Shown: positions 25,138 through 33,369 of the stretch, one piece after another
Numbering within the stretch: the stretch's first letter is position 1
Layout of the letters: every line of letters begins with the position of its first letter
From: Arenibacter algicola
GTDB lineage: Bacteria; Bacteroidota; Bacteroidia; Flavobacteriales; Flavobacteriaceae
NCBI RefSeq assembly: GCF_018860365.1
Contig: NZ_JAHKPO010000018.1
Coordinates: 124,001 to 188,000 of the forward strand
Reading direction: 5' to 3'
DNA length: 64,000 bases
Notes under the pieces: generated by a model
Databases searched by the model: none
The model's input: only the letters and a program-made list of their open reading frames with translations
Told to the model about the DNA's origin: nothing
Position numbers and translations under genes: made by a program

Positions 25138-25443
25138 ATCGGTTTTCTGTTAAAAGGGCTGAAAGTAATTGGCTTAAAGCCTTAAGGTAAGAGCAACTTA
25201 GAACATGCCATTTGCACAAAAGAGAAATGGATAAATTTACTGGCAGTCTATGATTGCGCAATCTCTTAACGCTATTACCTACCTATAAGATATTCATTTA
25301 TTTTTGAATAAGCGCAAATTCTGCTCTTTGGTTTTAACATTTTTGATGTGCCGTAGTTTTCCATGGAATTTTTGTACCACAGGTTCACCATCTACAAATT
25401 TCAAAATCGGAATTTGAGATAACCATAAAATAGCGGGCATGGT
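25138..25443. other. Gap upstream of the cotransporter gene
   Basis: About 306 bp between the cotransporter start and the amidohydrolase stop. The right half holds a possible 48-residue reading frame (25294-25440). The left half is AT-rich, and no clear promoter or repeat was recognised. Confidence 0.5.
25294..25440 (-). CDS. Possible 48-residue small protein or gene remnant
   Basis: An ATG at 25440, 3 bp after the amidohydrolase stop, opens 48 codons ending in TGA at 25294. The peptide begins MPAILWLSQIPILKFVDGEP and ends in a lysine-rich tail. The segment IPILKFVDGEPVV resembles the strand around the cis-proline loop of thioredoxin folds, so this could be a decayed thioredoxin-like C terminus. 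The frame is closed upstream by a stop. It could equally be chance; tight spacing to the upstream gene is the main support. Confidence 0.3.
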   Translation of the reverse strand: MPAILWLSQIPILKFVDGEPVVQKFHGKLRHIKNVKTKEQNLRLFKNK

Positions 25444-26253
25444 CTAAAGTTTGGATACATCGATCTTAAAAAGATCGGCAGCATTCTTCCATAGGATAAG
25501 TTCCTTTTTTTCTTCAGGAAGATCCAATTGCTTCATAAAGTTGAGATAGGAATGCATATTGGAAATGGGCCAGTCCGTACCGTATAATAGGTACTGGGGA
25601 TTCCCGGCATAGGTAATCATTTCCTCCAATTCATTTTTCATGAATCTTTCAAATTTATACGAGAAATTGCCTAATACCAGGCCAGAGACGTCGCTATAGA
25701 CATTTTTGTTCTTGTACACTACTTCCATGCAGTCTTTGATCCAAGGATTGCCCACATGGCAGATGACTATTTTAAGATCAGGAAAATCCACGGCTACGTC
25801 GTCTATATGAATGGGATGGGAGTATTTTATCCTTCCCGTTGGGGAATAGGTGTCCCCGGAATGAAACATTACTGGTATATCGTATTCAACCGCCATGTCA
25901 TAAACTACCTGTAGCCCTTTGTCATTGGGGTAAAAGGGTTCATAGCCTGGGTAAAGTTTTAGTCCTTTTATAAGTCCTTCATCCAGAAATTCACTTATTT
26001 CCTTTAAGTCCCTATGGGTGTAATTCAAATAACTGATGCCAGCAACCACGCCAAGATTATCTCGTCCACTAATGGCTTCCACCACCTTCTTGGTACTGGG
26101 TCTATGTTCGTTTACCTTATAGGAAGATAGTACCAAAGAATAATCTACCTTATTTTCCTGCATGGTCTCAGTTAGAAGGTTTAGGCATTCTTCCAAGGAA
26201 ACTACCCGGTCTTCATGGTAATTGTTGATATGTGTGTGGACGTCTATGATCAT
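25444..26253 (-). CDS. Amidohydrolase-family (amidohydrolase_2) metal-dependent hydrolase
   Basis: A 269-residue TIM-barrel hydrolase. Metal-site motifs occur in order: DVHTHIN at 4-10 (His6 and His8), MFHSGD in the middle, VICHVGNPW after it, and YGTDWPISN with the C-terminal catalytic Asp. This is the pattern of the ACMSD/amidohydrolase_2 branch, whose members decarboxylate or hydrolyse cyclic and aromatic substrates. It has no signal peptide, so it acts in the cytoplasm. It lies downstream of the small membrane protein and VOC genes on the same strand (112-bp gap). Exact substrate unknown. Confidence 0.87.
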   Translation of the reverse strand: MIIDVHTHINNYHEDRVVSLEECLNLLTETMQENKVDYSLVLSSYKVNEHRPSTKKVVEAISGRDNLGVVAGISYLNYTHRDLKEISEFLDEGLIKGLKLYPGYEPFYPNDKGLQVVYDMAVEYDIPVMFHSGDTYSPTGRIKYSHPIHIDDVAVDFPDLKIVICHVGNPWIKDCMEVVYKNKNVYSDVSGLVLGNFSYKFERFMKNELEEMITYAGNPQYLLYGTDWPISNMHSYLNFMKQLDLPEEKKELILWKNAADLFKIDVSKL

Positions 26254-26365
26254 AAATTTTTAGTTATATGTTTTGTGGTAATATGCAATATTTTTTTCAA
26301 TGGGTGCTACGGGCAACAGGTTGTTTTTTTTAGTATTGAACAAAGCTGATATACTTGGACTTTTT

Positions 26366-26572
26366 TTATTTGTTCGACTTCTTGGCCCCATTTTTTTTTC
26401 GATTCTTTTTAGTATCGCGAATTGTAATCAACATGGCAAGGATCAATAGCGTTAGCGTGATGATTCTTGCCCAAAATCCAAAGTCCATATTGTTCCAAGA
26501 GTTAATGAAACTTACAATGATCCAAAGGGTACTTGCAATTATTAAAAGGAGGGGATAGTTTATTTTGCGCAT
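26366..26572 (-). CDS. Small two-helix membrane protein
   Basis: A 68-residue hypothetical protein with two hydrophobic segments (YPLLLIIASTLWIIVSFI at about 6-23, and WARIITLTLLILAMLITI at about 34-51). It ends in a very basic tail rich in Lys, Arg and Asn. It starts 4 bp after the VOC-protein stop, which points to co-translation and supports it being real. No family was recognised. Its basic C terminus is probably cytoplasmic. Confidence 0.7.
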   Translation of the reverse strand: MRKINYPLLLIIASTLWIIVSFINSWNNMDFGFWARIITLTLLILAMLITIRDTKKNRKKNGAKKSNK

Positions 26573-26576
26573 TGGT

Positions 26577-27275
26577 CTATCGTTTTTTCTGGGTATATGG
26601 GTTATTAAGGCTAACGGCGTTTAAACTTTCATTGTTGAACTCCACATGGTATTGTTTTCCTTTTTCCTGTAAAACTAGTTCAAAGTCGGATGCAAAGGCT
26701 TTATCATTGGTAGGGTACCATTTTTTATGGTCCCTGTCAATGCAGATGAACAAACCGTTTTCATCGCCGATGGCACAAAAATTCCCCAATCCGCCATCAT
26801 AAATTGCGATGTCCAAAACATTTCTTAAGGTGTTGAATTCCCTTTCAATATCTGTTGTAGGGACCCCGATTTCAGATATTTCCAGAAAATGCTCAGGTCC
26901 AAAATTTTGATCAGAATCATTCCTTAGGTTCTTACGAGCAATGAGTTCCACAATATTTTGGTCCTGGTCATAGAAGTAGATGGCTTTGGCATTCCAGGCC
27001 CTAAAATTGATAATCTCATCTTGGTCGTCCTTCAATATAGAAAGTTTGGACTTAAGCCATTTCAATGCTTCAACCTCTTTATTGGCAGGGATATTGATCG
27101 CAAAATGGTATGGGGTAGCCTCTTTTTTTAATTCAAAATGGAGTAGGGTATTGCCAATTGGAAAAGTAACATTTTTCGGAGATTTCTTCACTATTTCCAA
27201 TCCCAAAACTTGGGAGTAAAACTCGGCTTGCCCCTCAATATTGGAAGTATATAGTGTCAGTTCCAGGATCTTCAT
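26577..27275 (-). CDS. VOC-superfamily (glyoxalase/bleomycin-resistance-like) protein
   Basis: A vicinal-oxygen-chelate protein. I start it at the ATG at 27275 (232 residues, MKILELTLYTSNIEGQAEFY), which begins exactly at the first VOC beta strand. The longer frame from 27314 adds 13 residues. Two VOC modules can be traced: residues 1-115 (FYSQVLGLEIV, KAIYFYDQDQNIVELIAR) and 125-185 (LEISEIGVPTTDIEREFNTL, GDENGLFICI). Such proteins bind a divalent metal and act as glyoxalases, dioxygenases, isomerases or drug-binding proteins. Which applies here cannot be told. It is followed by the small membrane protein after 4 bp. Confidence 0.87.
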   Translation of the reverse strand: MKILELTLYTSNIEGQAEFYSQVLGLEIVKKSPKNVTFPIGNTLLHFELKKEATPYHFAINIPANKEVEALKWLKSKLSILKDDQDEIINFRAWNAKAIYFYDQDQNIVELIARKNLRNDSDQNFGPEHFLEISEIGVPTTDIEREFNTLRNVLDIAIYDGGLGNFCAIGDENGLFICIDRDHKKWYPTNDKAFASDFELVLQEKGKQYHVEFNNESLNAVSLNNPYTQKKR

Positions 27276-27394
27276 TCTTAGGTTATGTATTAGCCGGCAA
27301 AATAATCTGATCATAGATCAAACCTCTGCTTCCTCTAAGATAGCAAATCTTGAACATTCATCCCGCAATATAGGCTAGGGAAAGTACGGGAGCC

Positions 27395-27928
27395 TTAATT
27401 GCAAATACTGCAGTTGGAATCCCCAACGAGCTTGCCCTCATTGTTTATTTCAAATTTACAGCAAGCATTAAAATTATGGATAAGAAGTGATTTAGCGCGC
27501 CTAATTCTTGCTTTTACGTTGGCCAAGCTAATTCCCATCATTTCTGCTGCCTGGCCCTGGGTCTTGCCCTGTAGGTAAACCAAATGAACCACTTCTTTGT
27601 ACGGTTTGGGTAAATTGGTTACAAATCGATCAAAGCAACAGAAATCCTGGTAGCTATCGTATGTGGATGAAATTTCATTCAAAGGGCTTTGCAAGGTTTT
27701 GATGGCAAGGTTGTAATAATTGGCAATTTCATTTCTAACAATAGTAAATACCCAAGCCCTAACCTTTTCCGAGTCCTTTAAGGTGTCAATTTTTTGATGG
27801 ATTTTAAGGAAGGCATTCTGAATTATTTCCCTGGTAGCTTCTTCATCCTTCACTTTTTTCAGAATAAAAAAGTAGATTTCACTATGGTGCTTTTTCCAAA
27901 TGGCTGCCGTTTCAATCTTCATACCCAT
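27395..27928 (-). CDS. sigZ: SigZ-type RNA polymerase sigma factor with cysteine-rich tail
   Basis: A sigma-70 family (ECF-like) factor resembling Bacillus SigZ. I use the ATG at 27928 (177 residues). The longer frame starts with TTG at 27937, and an ATG at 27922 is a further option. Region 2 is KIETAAIWKKHHSEIYFFILKK through AWVFTIVRNEIANYY, and region 4 is FVTNLPKPYKEVVHLVYLQG through SLANVKARIRRAKSLL. Three features fit SigZ: a Cys-Cys pair before region 4 (DFCCFDRF), a second pair at the start of the tail (NACCKFE), and CSIC near the C terminus. No anti-sigma factor gene is adjacent. A cysteine-rich peptide gene lies 36 bp upstream on the same strand, with a stem-loop between. Confidence 0.88.
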   Translation of the reverse strand: MGMKIETAAIWKKHHSEIYFFILKKVKDEEATREIIQNAFLKIHQKIDTLKDSEKVRAWVFTIVRNEIANYYNLAIKTLQSPLNEISSTYDSYQDFCCFDRFVTNLPKPYKEVVHLVYLQGKTQGQAAEMMGISLANVKARIRRAKSLLIHNFNACCKFEINNEGKLVGDSNCSICN

Positions 27929-27935
27929 AATATAC

Positions 27936-27961
27936 AAGGTTGGCCTTGAAAGACCAACCTT
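27936..27961 (-). promoter_or_regulatory. Stem-loop in the leader of sigZ
   Basis: An 8-bp perfect stem (AAGGTTGG and CCAACCTT) with a 10-nt loop lies between the stop of the cysteine-rich peptide gene (27965) and the sigZ ATG (27928). Read on the plus strand it is followed by a T run like a terminator, but there is no plus-strand gene. On the minus strand it would fold in the intercistronic RNA, 7 nt before the ATG. Confidence 0.5.
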
Positions 27962-27964
27962 TTT

Positions 27965-28078
27965 TTAACAACATTCACATTTATTGCAATCGCATTTGCT
28001 GCACGGACAGTTTTTTTCCAAACAGTTGACACAATTACATTTGGTGCATTCGCACTGGGTACATTTACAATTATTCAT
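27965..28078 (-). CDS. Metallothionein-like cysteine-rich peptide, 37 residues
   Basis: A short gene on the minus strand: ATG at 28078, TAA at 27965, 37 codons. It encodes 14 cysteines (38 percent of residues) arranged as C-x-C and C-x-x-C units, for example CKCTQCECTKCNCVNC at residues 4-19 and CPCSKCDCNKCECC at 24-37. Other residues are mostly Asn, Lys, Thr and Glu, with no signal peptide. The pattern is that of metallothioneins or short metal-sequestering peptides, which bind Zn, Cu or Cd through thiolate clusters. The ATG is preceded by TTTTAGGA, a weak ribosome-binding site. SigZ follows 36 bp downstream on the same strand. I know of no named family for it. Real by composition and context; metal binding is inference. 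Confidence 0.75.
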   Translation of the reverse strand: MNNCKCTQCECTKCNCVNCLEKNCPCSKCDCNKCECC

Positions 28079-28294
28079 TCCTAAAAGATTTTAAGTTTAT
28101 TAAGTAGACCAAAACTTGCCTAAAAGGATACAAAAAAAGGTGTGTTTTTTTCTACATTATTTCAGCATGTGGAACAAGTTACTGGTTTATGGAGCCCAAA
28201 AAATATATTTTTTACAGGAATGCTCTCTAAAAATTTATTCAACTGCTAAGCCCACTTTCTTTGGGAATATAGCCATAAACAGTAATACCAAAAC

Positions 28295-29410
28295 TCAGAA
28301 TATTTTCTGTGTTAATCCCTTTGGTTGTATGGTGTCACTAGTGATCACTTCAAAATCTATTATGCCCAAAACCAATTCTTCCTGGGTAAGCACCTCCACT
28401 TTCCATAAGCCTTCGACTAAATTGTTTTTATAGGTGTAACCGCGATAACCGCCATCCCTACCACCAGTGATGTCATAACCGATATCCTCTATAATTTCCC
28501 ATTCCTGGGTTGTATTATTAAACCATTTCCAACGATGAAATACCGATTTCTCCAAACTGGTCGGGGCAAATATGGACGAAAAAACATAGACATCTTCATT
28601 GGGCTTCTGTATGAATTTTAGTCTGTGTTTTCTCCAAAATACGTACCATTCATCAGTTTCATAGGTAACAAGGTAGTTATTGTTTTCTACCTTAACTTGA
28701 TGCGCAACAATACCATTGCTCAAGGCAAGGGGTACTGGAGGGATAAGCCTAAAAAAATAGAATATATTGATTATTAGGTATATGGAAAACACTATTCCAA
28801 TGAGTTTTCCCAGATGTATTTCGGCCCTTGTGCTAGGACTTGCACGATAAATAATAGCGATAAGTGCCAGGGTAGTAATTAAACTTATTAGACCCGAAAG
28901 TATAAATATATTGGGATTCATTTCCTTGATCAACACGGGTACCATAAAGGTGAAGAAGGTGAAACTGATAAAGAAATATACGCTGAACTGTAAGTACTTA
29001 TTGGATATTCTTTTTTTTAAAATTTCATTGGCAAATAGTAATACAAGGAGTATGATCAGGAAGAAAACGGTTTTGGACATGGATACACTACGCGAGTAAT
29101 AAATGACATAAGCACTGGAGAGACCACCGAAGAAAAATTGTATGGCCAAGGGATAATATTCCTTAAACCTTTCAAGTATGGTATTGTTCCATTTACCATC
29201 ATCAGCTAGATTGTAGAGGTAGAGCGTAATGGTCAAGGAGGTCATATGAAGGCAGAGTACGCTAAGGTCATATAGCCGGTCTATGCGTCCTAAGGTAAGG
29301 GTGTCAAATATAAATCCGCCAATGAAAAATAGGATTGGAGCATATTTTTCATGCTTTCTTATAAATCTCAGTAATCCGTTATTCCTAAACTGTACCAAGC
29401 TTCCTTTCAT
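28295..29410 (-). CDS. DUF2914 membrane protein
   Basis: A 371-residue protein with an N-terminal membrane part of about eight hydrophobic segments (residues 20-235) and a C-terminal DUF2914 domain (about 250-365). The domain shows its family signature VYVFSSIFAPTSLEKSVFHR, then GGRDGGYRGYTYKN and GLWKVEVLTQE. The N-terminal half is common in Bacteroidota and proteobacterial DUF2914 proteins. The DUF2914 part probably forms a beta sandwich outside the cytoplasm. Function is unknown. It lies 216 bp upstream of the cysteine-rich peptide gene on the same strand, but the gap suggests separate transcription. Confidence 0.85.
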   Translation of the reverse strand: MKGSLVQFRNNGLLRFIRKHEKYAPILFFIGGFIFDTLTLGRIDRLYDLSVLCLHMTSLTITLYLYNLADDGKWNNTILERFKEYYPLAIQFFFGGLSSAYVIYYSRSVSMSKTVFFLIILLVLLFANEILKKRISNKYLQFSVYFFISFTFFTFMVPVLIKEMNPNIFILSGLISLITTLALIAIIYRASPSTRAEIHLGKLIGIVFSIYLIINIFYFFRLIPPVPLALSNGIVAHQVKVENNNYLVTYETDEWYVFWRKHRLKFIQKPNEDVYVFSSIFAPTSLEKSVFHRWKWFNNTTQEWEIIEDIGYDITGGRDGGYRGYTYKNNLVEGLWKVEVLTQEELVLGIIDFEVITSDTIQPKGLTQKIF

Positions 29411-29535
29411 CTCATTGTTAAGTACATAAAATTATAGCATTGAAAGCCATTGCTATGACCCGTATCAACAAGTTTTTACTTCTTTTACATTATGGATTAC
29501 CGTAAAATAATTTTTAAGATATAATTACGGGTATC

Positions 29536-30648
29536 TTATTTTCCGCCGTACAACTTATAAACTTCCGAGCCGGCACTTAGAAAGGCTCCCGTGCCATAAA
29601 CTTCAGTTTTGTCTGCCCAGGCCTTCCCAGGTGCGGCACCAATAGGCTGAACATAGCCCAACATTCCTTCATTGGTAACATGGCCCACCAAGGCGTTCCA
29701 TCCCTTTTTTACGGCAGGGGTGTAGGTGGACTTATCCAAAATGCCTTGGTTTATGCCCCAAGCCAAACCGTATACATTAAATGAAGTTCCACTGGTTTCT
29801 GGAGTAGGGTAAAATTTTTGTCCCAATAAACTCATGGCCCAGTGGCCTTCTGGAGTTTGGATCTCCAGCAGTTTGGCAGCCATTTTTTTGTAAATATTCA
29901 GGAAATATTTGTACTCCTTGCTTTGTGGATCCAATTCGTTCATGATATTAACGAGTCCGGCAAACACCCAACCGTTGCCCCTTGCCCAAAATATTTTTGT
30001 ACCGTTGTCCAATTTGCCCATATAACTTTCGTCCCTGTAGTATAGGCTTTCTTTTTTATCGAACAGGAAATCGGTGGTTGCCTTGAATTCGGTCATCATA
30101 AAGTCCAGGTATTTTTTTTCACCCGTAACATTGTACAATTTTGCCCAGACCGGAGGAGACATGAAAAGGGCATCGCACCAATTCCAACGATCCTGATGAT
30201 AGGGAGTCTTCCAATGTAGGGAGCTTAGTGAAGGATGGTACATGATAAAATTAAACTGTTCCTTGGTAGGTTCTATCATATCCTTGTCCTGATATTTTCT
30301 ATACAGATCAATATACATTTGTCCAACAGTATGATCATCGGCATGGTATTTTCTACGGTGTAATTGCCATTCATGTTTTTGCCCAATGTCTTTAAGCCAC
30401 TCATAATACTTGACACTATCGGCCATGGCGGCCCATTTTACCATACCTACATACAAGGCGCCATTGGTCCAGTCCAATGGGTGGTGCGGTTTATCATGTC
30501 CACTGTATAACCCCTGGTAATTGTCTATCTGCCAGTCGGCCACTTTCTTCATGACCTTTGTAACTTCGGTCGGCTTTATATCCTGGGCTTGTGTAATGGT
30601 GGTAAACGCAAATACTAAAAACGACGTAAAAATGGTTGCTCTTCTCAT
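29536..30648 (-). CDS. Glycoside hydrolase family 88/105-like unsaturated uronyl hydrolase
   Basis: A 370-residue exported (alpha/alpha)6-barrel hydrolase. A signal peptide (MRRATIFTSFLVFAFTTITQAQ) precedes the barrel. Family GH105/GH88 enzymes remove the terminal unsaturated uronic acid left by polysaccharide lyases on rhamnogalacturonan or ulvan-type oligosaccharides. Motifs visible are HADDHTVGQ (near 102-110), WNWCDALFMSPPVWAKL with the likely catalytic Asp159, and WARGNGWVFAGLVNIM. Length matches the family (about 350-390). It is not in a clear PUL here; the next genes downstream and upstream are unrelated. Family assignment is firm, exact substrate is not. Confidence 0.9.
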   Translation of the reverse strand: MRRATIFTSFLVFAFTTITQAQDIKPTEVTKVMKKVADWQIDNYQGLYSGHDKPHHPLDWTNGALYVGMVKWAAMADSVKYYEWLKDIGQKHEWQLHRRKYHADDHTVGQMYIDLYRKYQDKDMIEPTKEQFNFIMYHPSLSSLHWKTPYHQDRWNWCDALFMSPPVWAKLYNVTGEKKYLDFMMTEFKATTDFLFDKKESLYYRDESYMGKLDNGTKIFWARGNGWVFAGLVNIMNELDPQSKEYKYFLNIYKKMAAKLLEIQTPEGHWAMSLLGQKFYPTPETSGTSFNVYGLAWGINQGILDKSTYTPAVKKGWNALVGHVTNEGMLGYVQPIGAAPGKAWADKTEVYGTGAFLSAGSEVYKLYGGK

Positions 30649-30925
30649 TGATTGGTTAAATTATTATAGTGGATCATTGGTGTTGTACAGCATTAATAGC
30701 CTTCAATTTGTTATTTCCAAAGGTTTTGAATAATACGGAAAATCCATTGTTAATGATATTAGTTGTCAATAATAATAAATATTCGGTTAAAATCTTTTCA
30801 ATTGAATGAATAATATGGCTGTATTATGATAATGATGAAATATTAGATAAAATATAGTCTTGGCTTTATAAGTGGGAAGAGCAGGAATAAGGGGGATGCT
30901 GCAACCATTGAATCATGGGTGCCTG

Positions 30926-31327
30926 TTATTCAGACTTGTCTGATAGGGCCGTTAAAACCAGCATTGCCTTTTCCGAATCCTTTGTATCCACAAAAATATG
31001 GTCGTGATAATAGCCGGCTATTACATTACAGCTTATATCATTTTTGGCCAATGCTGTTGAAAATACAGCGGTTAGACCTACCGCTTCCAGCGAAGAATGA
31101 ATTTTTAGGGTAATCCAAGAGGCTACATATTCATAGGGTAACTTTAATTCGTCTGCCTTATTTCTGGAAATTACAATGGTTGTCCCTTCCTTTTCCTTGA
31201 ATTCACAGATGGTATCCTTTCTATCTATACGATCCAAGTTTTGTACCGTAGAAAATACGTATTCCCTTTGGTTCAGAACAGGGGACATTTCATTTATTAG
31301 TCTGGATATGTTGGTTTCTCCACTCAT
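30926..31327 (-). CDS. ACT-domain protein
   Basis: A 133-residue small cytoplasmic protein with two ACT-like halves. The N-terminal half is MSGETNISRLINEMSPVLNQ through DTICEFKEKEG, and the C-terminal half starts ASWITLKIHSSLEAVGLTAVFSTALAKNDIS and ends with IFVDTKDSEKAMLVL. This matches the uncharacterised ACT_3/ACT_7-type family of bacterial proteins. The fold usually binds an amino acid or other small effector, but no function is established. It begins 24 bp after the oxidoreductase gene on the same strand, so it is likely co-transcribed. Confidence 0.85.
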   Translation of the reverse strand: MSGETNISRLINEMSPVLNQREYVFSTVQNLDRIDRKDTICEFKEKEGTTIVISRNKADELKLPYEYVASWITLKIHSSLEAVGLTAVFSTALAKNDISCNVIAGYYHDHIFVDTKDSEKAMLVLTALSDKSE

Positions 31328-31351
31328 TTAATTATTCATATTTAATAAAGC

Positions 31352-32521
31352 TTACACATTTAGTTTATGGGCCATTTTTTGACCTTTCAGCGCTAATTCC
31401 GTAGCAAGGAAACAATGTTCCTGTGTCATGGCCGTTTCGGTACGGTGCACCACATCGTTGACCAGTTGCTCGCCATAGGGCATATAGATATTGGAACAAT
31501 CGTAATATTTTGTTTCTTTTTGGTTCACTAAAAATAGGTGGTTACCACCCTCTCTCCCTGCAATGTCGATGTATTTTCGCATTTCTATATAGCCTTCCGT
31601 TCCCAAAATAAAGGTGCGGCCATCTCCCCATGTACCTAGACCTTCCGGTGTAAACCAGTCGATTCTAATGTAGCCGGTAGCGTGTGCACTTCTAACACTC
31701 ATATCCCCAAAATCTTGATAAGTTGGATTATGCGAATTTTTAAAATTTCCTATTTGGGAAAAATTTACATCTGCTTGTTTGGAGTTGGTATAAAATAGAA
31801 ATTGGTCACACTGGTGCGAGCCAATGTCACATAGAATGCCTCCAGCCTTGTTGGGGTCGAAAAACCAGTCGGGACGGGATTCAGGACGCATTCGGTGCGG
31901 TCCCAGTCCTATAGTTTGCACCACTTGCCCTATGGCCCCGGCACTGACCAATTCCCCAGCTTTTATGGAGGCCGGATTGCCTAAACGTTCGCTATACATT
32001 ATGGAATAAATGCGCTGCGTTTCCCTTTGTACTTTTTTTACTTCATCCAATTGTTCCAAAGTAAGTATGCCAGGCTTGTCCGCCATAAAATCTTTTCCGG
32101 ACTTCATAACACGAATTCCAATTGGCGCCCTTTCTACAGGAATGGCGGCGCTGGCCACCAGCTGAATTGAATTGTCCTCAATAATTTCATTTTCGCTTTT
32201 TGCGATTTTAACCTTGGGGTAGCGTTTAGTGAATTGCTCCAACAATTCGGGTTCCTTGGCGTAAACGGCCAGCATAGTACCTCCACCGTTGATGAGCGAG
32301 TCTACCATGCCATAAATATGGCCATGGTTCAAACCTATTACAGAAAATTTAATGGATTCTTTAATACTGTAGGGTTTATTGGGTGGCAATATGATTTCTT
32401 CCGGTCTCGCGGTGTTATGTAAGTTGTGGCCAAATATTTGGTTCGGAATCATGGAAGTAGCGGCTATTCCTGCTAGTGAAGCAAAGGATTGACCAATAAA
32501 TTTACGTCTGTTGGATGGCAT
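31352..32521 (-). CDS. Tat-exported Gfo/Idh/MocA-family oxidoreductase
   Basis: A 389-residue NAD(P)-dependent oxidoreductase with an N-terminal twin-arginine signal (NRRKFIGQSFASLAGIAAT, residues 4-22), so it is folded with cofactor and exported to the periplasm. The Rossmann part starts at SIKFSVIGLNHGHIYGMVDSL (the G-x-x-x-H-G variant). The segment MKSGKDFMADKPGILTLEQL contains the usual catalytic Lys in DKP. Such periplasmic members oxidise or isomerise sugars such as myo-inositol, and are frequent near glycan genes in Bacteroidota. Its substrate is unknown. It precedes the ACT gene by 24 bp. Confidence 0.9.
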   Translation of the reverse strand: MPSNRRKFIGQSFASLAGIAATSMIPNQIFGHNLHNTARPEEIILPPNKPYSIKESIKFSVIGLNHGHIYGMVDSLINGGGTMLAVYAKEPELLEQFTKRYPKVKIAKSENEIIEDNSIQLVASAAIPVERAPIGIRVMKSGKDFMADKPGILTLEQLDEVKKVQRETQRIYSIMYSERLGNPASIKAGELVSAGAIGQVVQTIGLGPHRMRPESRPDWFFDPNKAGGILCDIGSHQCDQFLFYTNSKQADVNFSQIGNFKNSHNPTYQDFGDMSVRSAHATGYIRIDWFTPEGLGTWGDGRTFILGTEGYIEMRKYIDIAGREGGNHLFLVNQKETKYYDCSNIYMPYGEQLVNDVVHRTETAMTQEHCFLATELALKGQKMAHKLNV

Positions 32522-32689
32522 TTGTTTTTGGTTTAGGTGTCAAGTAATATAGCAATAAACTTTAGTTAATCCAGTTAAAAGGGAATTCTAATGCCCACTT
32601 TATATTCTAAGGGAGATCATTTATAATGGTAGAATCCAAAGTTTTTCGAATCTGTTTTGTTCATTAAGTGCTTATGGAACTATTCGCAA

Positions 32690-33262
32690 TCAGACCCTTA
32701 ATGTTCCTCGGAATCCTCTAGCCGCATAATAGGAATCGGCACCATTGTGATAAACAAATACATGGCCATACCTATAATCAGCAAAGAGTGCTCCTCCAAG
32801 TTGTCTAATATTAGACGGAGTCCGTATCCAACTAGAAGTTTTTGTATCAAATTCCCCCAGTTTTTGTAGTTTTCTATAGTCCTCTTCGGTCATAATGTTC
32901 ACGCCCATAGCTATGGCCATGTCACAGGCATTTTGTTCGGGTTTGAATTTTTTTCTCGATTCTTGTGCCTCTTGATCATAACAGGCGCTTCTTCTTCCTA
33001 CAGGGCTTTCAGCTGAGCAATCAAAAAAAACGTAATCACCACTTTCTTCATCAAAATCCACTACATCCGGTTCACCACCTGTTTTTTCCATTTCATAAAG
33101 GGACCAAAGTTTACCTGGGTTCTCAATCAATTTATTTTCCATAGCCTTCCATTCAAGGCTTTTATGCCGATGCATGTTTTTATGAAAACGGTCTTTTAAA
33201 ACTTCCAGAATAGTGGTCTGTTCTTTTGTGGTTAATTTCTTTTTTATCATGATTGGTAGCAT
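32690..33262 (-). CDS. DUF4256 family protein
   Basis: A 190-residue cytoplasmic protein of the DUF4256 family. Hallmarks are SLEWKAMENKLIENPGKLWSL near residues 39-59, EMEKTGGEPDVVDFDEESGDYVFFDCSAESPVGRRSACYD in the middle, and the C-terminal PSNIRQLGGALFADYRYGHVFVYHNGADSYYAARGFRGTLRV (each known from the family by memory). Function is unknown. Start could also be the ATG at 33250 (MIKKKLTTKEQ), which removes four residues. It stands alone, with about 100 bp on either side. Confidence 0.85.
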   Translation of the reverse strand: MLPIMIKKKLTTKEQTTILEVLKDRFHKNMHRHKSLEWKAMENKLIENPGKLWSLYEMEKTGGEPDVVDFDEESGDYVFFDCSAESPVGRRSACYDQEAQESRKKFKPEQNACDMAIAMGVNIMTEEDYRKLQKLGEFDTKTSSWIRTPSNIRQLGGALFADYRYGHVFVYHNGADSYYAARGFRGTLRV

Positions 33263-33369
33263 TTTTTATGGCCTTATGCAATAGGGGAGGGTTAACTCCT
33301 TTCTATGTAGGATGAAATTAAGCTATTTTCATCATTCAAGGAAGGTGTTTGGCAGCTTTTGGGTATAGC

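Noticed and set aside
28116-28433. 105-codon plus-strand frame upstream of the DUF2914 gene end
   Set aside because: It overlaps the DUF2914 coding sequence on the opposite strand and its composition (Lys, Phe, Asn) fits AT-rich non-coding DNA.
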